Assembly (NCBI GenBank): GCA_002084865.1
Contig: NBMG01000092.1
Span: 1-11,709 of the forward strand
Source of the DNA: Candidatus Atribacteria bacterium 4572_76
GTDB taxonomy: Bacteria; Atribacterota; Phoenicimicrobiia; Phoenicimicrobiales; Phoenicimicrobiaceae
Length of the DNA: 11,709 nucleotides
Direction of reading: 5' to 3'
Each line of letters opens with the position of its first letter. Position 1 is the first letter of the stretch. The translations under genes were made by a program, and so were the position numbers. Shown here in pieces: positions 6,470 to 11,709 of the stretch. A model generated the notes under the pieces. It had not been told where the DNA came from, did not search any database, and was given only the letters and a program-made list of their open reading frames with translations.

Positions 6470-7870
6470 TCACCTCGTCCTTAATTTCGGATGTAAAATT
6501 TTATCCATAGCAAAACCGATAAATGCAAAGGTCATGCCCATCAGGGCTATAAAAAGACCGGGAGGGATAACCCACCACCATAGACCATTTATTACTGCTC
6601 CTCCGGTTAGAGCATCATGGAGTATCTGCCCCCAGGTTACAATGGTCGAATCACCTAACCCCAACAGACTGATAGAAGCTTCATACACAATAGCACTGGG
6701 TACATAAAGGGCCATTGAGGCAAAGGAATAAGGGATAAGTAAAGGTATCATATGTTTAAATATTATTCTGCTGCTGGAAGCCCCGAAGGCACGGGCGGCT
6801 TCAATATAGGTTTCCTCTTTAATTTGCAACCCCATACTTCTAACCGTCTTTACCGGTCCTACCCAGAAAAAGCAACTCATCATGAGAATCATTATCCAGA
6901 TATTGGGCTTAAAGATGGCGCTCATCACTATTAAAACCGGAAGCAAAGGAACACCTATAAAAAGTTCAAAGATTCTTTGCATTAAAGAATCTTTCCATCC
7001 GCCCAGATAAGCACTTATTACTCCATAGATTACGCCGATAGAGACCGCAGTAAAAGCAGTTAATAGCCCGATAAGCAGTGCCCATTTTACCCCGGCCACA
7101 ACCCCGCTCCAGATATCTCTCTTGGAACTGTCTGTCCCTAACCAACCCGATACGCCCCCGGAAAACGTAAAATAGATATCTTCTACTGCATCATTCTCGG
7201 CAGGTAAGATAATTTCAATTATTAATTTATAGACCCCTTTAAGAGGAGCAGGATGAACTAAAATCCCTTCTTTTGCTTCAGAAAATAAAATGCTGGTCGG
7301 CTTAACCATTTCTCGTTCAATTCTGTTACTTTCCGGCTTTTCATATTTAACACCAAAGTTGTAAGATTCGATCCTTGAATCCTTGCCGATCGATACCCTG
7401 ACATCCTTCCCATCACTCTTAGATATCGGCCTCCTAACCAGTTCAACAATCTGGCCATCAGGTCTTTCTATACTTAACATAATAACCGGTGACCCCTTAG
7501 CATAACCATGGAATATAACATCAAGAGGTGGAAGGTCATAAGGGTATTCATACTCAAAAACCGCTCTGGCTAATTTTATCTTTCCCATTTTCTCTTCTGA
7601 AAAATCATGCTCTTTTAGAATTAAAGAAGGTGCTCTTTTAGTAGAAGAAAACCAGTTAACCCATACCGGTGGGGCGCTGACAGGATTGTCTTCCCAATAG
7701 GTAATATCTCTCCAACGGCTGCTCGCTTCAGGGAAAGGTACGATATAAGGATTTATAAAAACAGTAAGAATAAATATAAATAATAAAATTAAGCCAAATA
7801 AACCAAATCTAACCCTCTTAAATTCATCCCAAAAATCCCGGAAACCTGCTTTAATATCAATCCACTTCAT
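6470..7870 (-). CDS. ABC transporter permease (DppC/OppC-like) with a large inserted extracytoplasmic domain
   Basis: At 466 residues this is about 160 longer than a typical DppC. A first membrane helix (about 22-40) is followed by roughly 200 residues without a membrane segment (45-240) that include beta-like stretches such as VIMLSIERPDGQIVELV (129-145). Then comes GWLGTDSSKRDIWSGVVAG (242-260), which matches the conserved LGTDxxGRD segment of DppC. Five membrane segments follow at about 262-287, 300-320, 323-340, 378-397 and 431-456. The EAA loop that contacts the ATPases is EAARAFGASSSRIIFKHMIP (357-376). The inserted part should face outward, near the binding protein. Similar enlarged permeases occur in archaeal Opp-type systems. 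The ATG overlaps the TAA that closes the intact frame of the upstream permease (TAATG); the ribosome site is AGGGGG. Confidence 0.93.
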   Translation of the reverse strand: MKWIDIKAGFRDFWDEFKRVRFGLFGLILLFIFILTVFINPYIVPFPEASSRWRDITYWEDNPVSAPPVWVNWFSSTKRAPSLILKEHDFSEEKMGKIKLARAVFEYEYPYDLPPLDVIFHGYAKGSPVIMLSIERPDGQIVELVRRPISKSDGKDVRVSIGKDSRIESYNFGVKYEKPESNRIEREMVKPTSILFSEAKEGILVHPAPLKGVYKLIIEIILPAENDAVEDIYFTFSGGVSGWLGTDSSKRDIWSGVVAGVKWALLIGLLTAFTAVSIGVIYGVISAYLGGWKDSLMQRIFELFIGVPLLPVLIVMSAIFKPNIWIMILMMSCFFWVGPVKTVRSMGLQIKEETYIEAARAFGASSSRIIFKHMIPLLIPYSFASMALYVPSAIVYEASISLLGLGDSTIVTWGQILHDALTGGAVINGLWWWVIPPGLFIALMGMTFAFIGFAMDKILHPKLRTR

Positions 7871-8748
7871 TACTGCTTTCCCCCTACTTTAATCCGAGGG
7901 TCAAGATTCCTTCAAAAATTATATTACCTCCTACTGAGGCAAGAAGGGAAAGAAGGGCCATAGTTACTATGGGTGGAGCTGCCGTCCGCATGGCATGACC
8001 ATAGAGCACTTTTCGCTCCGGGATTCCTCTGGTTCGAGCAGCCATTATATAATCTTCTTGTAATATACCTAATACAATATTTCGAATAAGAAAAGCACTA
8101 CCCCAAAACCCTATAAGCACCAGGGTTAATACTGGCAGAGCCATATGACGAAGAAGGTCGGTATAATAGACAAAGCCGGTTGGAGGAGGGATAGAATGTA
8201 AGCCCCCCGAAGGAAATATCCCAATAGTATAAGCAAAAAACATAATTACCAGCATGCCCAGCCACCAGGAGGGCATACCATAGACAACCATAGTACCTAT
8301 TGAGGTAGTCTTATCCATTAATCCTCCCGCTTTTTGCGCCTTTTTAAGCCCTAACCACAATCCCAGGATAATATTAATAAATATAGCGGTAGTAAAAAGC
8401 GATAATTGTCCAGACATCTGCCTCCCCGGAAGAAGACCTCATTATAGTAGCTTTACCAAAATCAAGAGAAAGAACATTAATCGCTCTCCAGACAATCCGA
8501 CTCCAGATGGGTTTATCCAAGTGATAAAGATGTTGTTTAAATTCTCTTCTTTCAGCTATATATCGGATAAGTTCTTCCGGAGTCATCCGGGTATCAAGCT
8601 TTAAAGTCTCTCCGCGAATCTCTTCTTCAATCTGTGACCTTAAAGTACTCTCCATAGTAGTATTAAAGAGTGCGGAAAAGATGAAGATAAGTACGACGAA
8701 GATAGCAAAACCATAGATAATTCTTCTAATACAGTATTTCCAATACAT
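7870..8748 (-). pseudogene. ABC transporter permease (DppB/OppB-like), broken by two internal deletions
   Basis: The gene is readable in three pieces. From ATG at 8748 the N-terminal helix and outer segment run to GEADVWTII. There the frame breaks (8399-8405), and the protein resumes as LSLFTTAIFINIILGL in the next frame, with the EAA-type loop MAARTRGIPERKVLYGHAM intact. This frame reaches NIIFEGILT and then ends at 7884 as LGLK-stop. The family C-terminus, LDPRIKVGGKQ-stop, is present in a third frame directly after the second break (7899-7906), ending in TAA at 7870 that overlaps the next ATG. Compared with the family, about 8 residues (ERLPxT region) are missing at the first break, and about 50 residues including the last membrane helix at the second. 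As written the gene cannot make a working permease. Either it is decaying or the assembly lost these bases. The ribosome site is AGGAG, 12 nt from the ATG. Confidence 0.85.
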
Positions 8749-8784
8749 TATATGCTGTTTCTCCTAATTTATTAGTCGTTAGTA

Positions 8785-8833
8785 TATCGTATCGCGTATT
8801 GCGTATCTGCGTATCTGCGTATCGAGTATCGCG
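8785..8833. repeat. GCGTAT-type short tandem array
   Basis: After an initial TATCG come six in-line units of 7-8 bp: TATCGCG, TATTGCG, TATCTGCG, TATCTGCG, TATCGAG, TATCGCG. The array ends abruptly in AT-rich DNA. It resembles the shorter array at 1267-1297 in using GCGTA as its constant part. Confidence 0.75.
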
Positions 8834-8947
8834 TTCATATTTATTTAGACAAACTTCTTTGTATATTTATTAATACGGATTTTTTAAGTCAAACGCATAT
8901 GAAATTAAAATTAAAAACTTTTTAAAATAAACTGTTATTTTTAATGT

Positions 8948-8970
8948 GTAATGGTCGGATTTATCCGACC
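8948..8970 (+). repeat. REP-like hairpin A, left member of an inverted pair
   Basis: GTAAT precedes a perfect palindrome, GGTCGGAT and ATCCGACC (8953-8960 and 8963-8970), separated by TT. In practice this is probably a 7-bp stem with a 4-nt loop. The 5' GTAA resembles the GTAG tetranucleotide found beside REP hairpins. Confidence 0.6.
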
Positions 8971-8994
8971 CGTGTATTCTGGAATTTCTTTACG

Positions 8995-9017
8995 GGCTCG
9001 ATGAATCGAGCCTCTAC
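8995..9017 (-). repeat. REP-like hairpin B, right member of an inverted pair
   Basis: On the minus strand GTAG (9017 to 9014) is followed by A and the palindrome GGCTCGAT-TC-ATCGAGCC (9012 to 8995). A GTAG tetranucleotide 5' of a compact hairpin is the standard layout of REP sequences handled by REP-associated tyrosine transposases. It faces hairpin A, 24 bp away, making a BIME-like inverted pair. Confidence 0.65.
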
Positions 9018-9055
9018 GCACTATACTTTGATACTTTTATTTAAATTTTAAAAGG

Positions 9056-9100
9056 GCAGTGTCCCCTACTGAATAGTATCCCATCCATAGAGGACACTGC
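9056..9100 (-). terminator. Long-stem palindrome after the binding-protein gene; possible terminator or REP-like element
   Basis: GCAGTGTCCCCTA (9056-9068) pairs with TAGAGGACACTGC (9088-9100) at 12 of 13 positions around a 19-nt loop. It begins 12 bp after the TAA of the binding-protein gene. On that gene's strand it is followed by CC and then TTTT AAAA TTT, a weak T tract, so it could end or attenuate transcription before the permeases. The GTCCCC/GGGGAC core also resembles the other palindromes in the window, so it may be a dispersed repeat doing this job. Confidence 0.55.
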
Positions 9101-9111
9101 GAAGTTAAGTT

Positions 9112-11421
9112 TTAATATATCACTGTTGAACTGGCGACTGAGGCCGGTACCGCCCCTTCTATTGAGGCATTTATCAAGATGGTATATGAACCTTCTTCCA
9201 AATCCTTAATTGCCTCTGCGGGTATAATTGCCTCAAATGAACCGGCACCTAAAAATTCAGCCTTGTAAGATAATTCTTCGGTAGGTGTTATCAACATAAC
9301 CGAGACTTCTCCTCCCTCGGCTATCTTGGCGGTTCCGTCCGGATATAATACTTCAGATACTTGGACTTTTACGGGTATACCTTCTTTTTTAGAAAGACGT
9401 AAATACATAGAAGGTATATCAACACTATCTATACGTACTGTGGTGGTGGCGAAAACACTGGGCCAGTGGTCAGGAGTAAAGGGATATTCCGGATCTCGGA
9501 AGGCAGTTAACTCTATATAGTTAGTTTTAGGGTCATATTTCTCCAGATAGAAAGCACCGTTACTAATAAAAGCATGACCTTTTTCATCGATCCACTTGAT
9601 GGCTGCCTCATATCCGGCAATCGCTTCCTCAACTGTAACATAATCTTTTAAAGATACCGGCAGATGTTTATTGTCTTTCAGTTCTACCAGCTTTGCTCTA
9701 ATATCTGCTACACAAGATGGCCTTAACAAATCTACCTGTTCTACCCCATCACCGGGAGTAAAGCTATACACAGTGCCTGATTCACTTCCTACTGCTACTA
9801 ATTCTGCTAATGCCTCAAAAATTTCCCAGGGTAGTACCATATACCTTCCGGATAGGTAAGCCTGAGGTGCTCCGTTGGCAGCAACTCTTTCTTTAGATGG
9901 CGGGAAATTGTAATCAAAATAGTTGGTAATTGTACCATCGGGGTTCAATAACATTCCCTTTCCGATTTCCTGATCAGGCCTATGGTAATCTTCATATGCT
10001 GCATCGTAATATTTATCGTCTTCTCCATCCTTATTTATCCATTCGGTTACAAATGCTTCGGCGTAAAGAAGATTCGCAATATTCATTGGCCGGCCATGAT
10101 GGAAATTACCAAAGAGGAAGCTGTAAGTGCCTTTACTCATTGACTTTATTCCCGAACCCACTTTATACCATTCTTTTTTGGCAGAATCGTATTTTATCGC
10201 ATCCGGTGAAACCGGAATCTTACCTACAACTTCTCCCGCTTCATCTCGCTCTACTTCTGTATTAACATCAGAGGGGATAGCTCTCCAAGGAGTTGCAATA
10301 GCACTGGCCGGGCTTTCAAACGAACCTCTTTCAGACATAGGTTGGGCTATAACCAGACTATAAACATCATTGAAACCTTCTGTTCCGATGGGGTCCCAGG
10401 CAGACATAAACAAAGCGCCTTTAGCAGAAAATTCAGTAACTCTTAATTCTTTATTCTTGGTATCAGCCGTAATTAGAGACCATTCATTTAGACCGTCACC
10501 CAGACCGTAACACATTCTTCTGTTAAAGGAGTCTTTATGGGTAGCATAGTAATCCATCTGGTAAGCTACATAGATTCTGCAGGCATCTTTTAAGGCCAAA
10601 TCTAAAGCCTTTAATACGGTTTCCCAGTATTCTTCTTCGGTCCGGCCATATAACCATACCAGGGGGCATACATCTGACAGACAATATGTTCCCAGAATGC
10701 TCTGGTCGCTCCGGCTCCCCATCCCTCGGTATAGATATTCCACTTATAATCTGCCGGGTCGGAATAATATGAGGTTTCAATACATTTAACCCTATCCCAA
10801 AGGCAGCGTTCAACTTTAATTCCCGCTTTTTCAATCTGGGAAGCTATATACTGTCCCTCTTTCAACCTTCCCTGAGGGTCATCAACCCTGATCAGAAAAT
10901 TGATAGTTACCGGTTCACCGTCAAAGGTCCACCATTCTCCTTGTTTTACCAATCTTCCCTGCAGTTCTGGCAGAGCCGCTGCTTCCTGTAAAGCCTCGGT
11001 TATATCTTCTATGGCTTTCTTTTCATTCCCCTCCGGGGTGAATCCCAGTCGATTGGCTACTAAGTTATATTTATAAGTACCTGGTTGACCCGGGGTAGCC
11101 ATGGTAAACATAGGACCACCGGCACCACCTAAAATGTACGGGGTTAAAGTTAAGTGACCAGGAACCCGAAGGTACTGCATATATGTCCAGTTTATCTCTG
11201 GTGGCCTGATCTAGACCCATAATTGTCGGACCGCTAACTCCCCAGAAGAAGATATCAGTTAAGCCTTCTGCTGTATCTTTTAAACCAATTTCTTCTTTCA
11301 TTCTGACATTGAAGTAAACCTTATCTACAATAGGACCCTTTACCTCTGCTAATACTGAAGTAGTCAGACTGACTAAAATTATTAAACTCAACAGACATAA
11401 AATAACTGTTTTTCTTGACAT
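9112..11421 (-). pseudogene. Extracellular solute-binding protein of an Opp/Dpp-type transporter, broken by two internal deletions
   Basis: The start at 11421 gives a clear signal peptide (MSRK, hydrophobic run, cut after VLA at residue 25). About 94 residues run to SGSWSLNFNP. After a break at the C4 run (11140-11143) the protein resumes in another frame at YILGGAGGPMFT for about 164 residues, through DPADYKWNIYTEGWGAG to APWYGYM. After a second break (10647-10653) it resumes at LYGRTEEEYWETVLKAL for about 513 residues to the TAA at 9112. The order of segments matches the large archaeal-type SBP_bac_5 proteins, and relatives carry some 35-45 more residues at each junction. The C-terminal 110 residues look like an Ig-type beta domain and lack a membrane anchor. 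Ligand: peptides or oligosaccharides; the TldD/TldE genes in the operon favour peptides. A Shine-Dalgarno AAGGAGG lies 14 nt before the ATG, rather far. Confidence 0.85.
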
Positions 11422-11491
11422 TTTAACTCTTTTTTCCTCCTTTATTTTAGATATTAAAAAACAAACGGAAAATTTCTTTTTCTCTCTTTTA

Positions 11492-11501
11492 TCACCTCCT
11501 C
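11492..11501 (-). promoter_or_regulatory. Orphan Shine-Dalgarno sequence in the leader of the binding-protein gene
   Basis: GAGGAGGTGA on the minus strand is almost a full complement of the 16S rRNA 3' end. No ATG, GTG or TTG follows at a usable distance, and the annotated start is about 70 nt further on with its own AAGGAGG (11436-11442). It could be a ribosome standby site or the remnant of a lost start. Confidence 0.35.
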
Positions 11502-11558
11502 AATACCAATAAGATTATTACTCCGGGATGCTCTTCAGTTCAAAGTTTTCTCGGTAAA

Positions 11559-11587
11559 AATATATAAAATTATTTTTTATCCGGCAA
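11559..11587 (-). promoter_or_regulatory. Probable promoter of the transporter-tldD-pmbA operon
   Basis: On the minus strand, TTGCCG (11587 to 11582) and TATATT (11564 to 11559) are separated by exactly 17 bp. They match the sigma-70 consensus at 4 of 6 and 5 of 6 positions. This gives a leader of about 130 nt before the ATG at 11421. The region is AT-rich, so chance matches are possible, but it is the best-spaced pair upstream of the first gene. Confidence 0.45.
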
Positions 11588-11645
11588 TATTAATAATACT
11601 TCAACTATATTAAAAAATCCTTCTTTTTTACAAATATTTTTTTTG

Positions 11646-11676
11646 AAAATGACAGGGGACGTTCCTCTGTCATTTT
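11646..11676. repeat. REP-like palindrome, 10-bp stem with GGGACGTTCCT loop
   Basis: AAAATGACAG and CTGTCATTTT form a perfect 10-bp stem around an 11-nt loop, GGGACGTTCCT. Stem and loop lengths equal those of the element at 1843-1873. The loop and the innermost ACAG/CTGT pairs are shared while the outer six pairs differ. It lies ahead of the operon promoter. Confidence 0.7.
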
Positions 11677-11709
11677 TTAAGAATCCCCCAGGACTGCGAT
11701 AGCCGCACC
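11677..11709 (-). CDS. Possible 3' end of an upstream gene cut by the window edge
   Basis: A frame entering from the right edge reads GAAIAVLGDS and stops with TAA at 11679-11677, just before the palindrome. Another frame of similar length also stays open to TGA at 11672-11670. Ten codons are too few to identify a gene or even to choose the frame. Confidence 0.2.
   Translation of the reverse strand, partial: GAAIAVLGDS

Larger units (their letters stand above)
8749..9111. other. Repeat-rich spacer between the binding-protein and permease genes
   Basis: This spacer of about 360 bp has no gene. From left to right it holds a GCGTAT tandem array (8785-8833), an AT-rich stretch with a weak TTGACT box pointing at the permeases (no good -10), two compact hairpins in opposite orientation (8948-9017) and a long-stem palindrome (9056-9100). 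Confidence 0.8.

Noticed and set aside
7258..7458. Minus-strand 66-codon frame inside the DppC-like gene
   Set aside because: It is a shadow in another frame of the inserted domain, which is itself open and shows family motifs on both sides.
8855..8900. Separate promoter for the permease genes (TTGACT on the minus strand)
   Set aside because: The best -10 at 17 bp (TAAATA) matches only half the consensus, and the AT-rich setting gives such hits by chance.
11455..11497. Leader peptide beginning GTG-ATA-AAA-GAG in the binding-protein leader
   Set aside because: The only upstream ribosome site touches the GTG with no spacing, and the 13-codon product shows no run of one amino acid that would suggest attenuation.
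11677..11709. Reading the right-edge fragment as the end of a REP-associated transposase
   Set aside because: Proximity to a REP-like palindrome is suggestive, but ten codons contain no diagnostic residue.
1..11709. CRISPR arrays, tRNA or rRNA genes, known riboswitches
   Set aside because: No repeat-spacer pattern, cloverleaf or rRNA-like sequence was seen; the tandem arrays have 7-8 bp units without spacers.

Overview
The window (about 11.7 kb, AT-rich) carries genes on the minus strand only; no plus-strand gene is credible. The organism looks like an anaerobic, possibly thermophilic bacterium. Its Opp/Dpp-type ABC transporter most resembles, from memory, the enlarged versions found in Thermococcales archaea and some deep-branching bacteria. 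The spacers hold GGGGACGG-type and CGTAT-type dispersed repeats of a kind I associate with Atribacterota-like and clostridial genomes. The taxonomic guess is weak.

Left part (1-1432): the 5' part of a class II ketose-bisphosphate aldolase gene runs off the left edge. It is preceded by a GntR/HutC-family regulator (416-1180), whose clear promoter sits next to a tandem 16-bp direct repeat that may be an autoregulatory operator. The spacer upstream holds a heptamer repeat. Next (1433-1822) is a small lipoprotein gene whose start is odd (CTG, or an ATG lost by a 1-nt deletion) and whose 3' end runs into a decayed repeat copy.

Main operon (11421 down to 1878): solute-binding protein, spacer of about 360 bp packed with repeats and hairpins, DppB-like permease, DppC-like permease with a large inserted domain, DppD-like and DppF-like ATPases, then TldD and TldE/PmbA. 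From the first permease to pmbA the genes overlap or abut (TAATG, TGA-A-ATG, 8-bp overlap, TGA-G-ATG, ATGA), so they are surely co-translated. The logic suggests uptake of peptides, or possibly oligosaccharides since this transporter family includes sugar systems, coupled to a cytoplasmic zinc peptidase pair.

Most notable: the binding protein and the first permease are each broken at two places. At every break the protein changes frame and also seems to lack family-typical residues; three of the four junctions fall on a 7-8 bp motif that could have been the flanking direct repeat of a deletion. The other genes (second permease, both ATPases, TldD, TldE) are open. Either this transporter is decaying through micro-deletions or this stretch is badly assembled. 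The spacers also show three long palindromes (two with the same 10-bp stem, 11-nt loop design) and an inverted pair of REP-like hairpins placed between the binding-protein and permease genes, as in malE-malF of E. coli.
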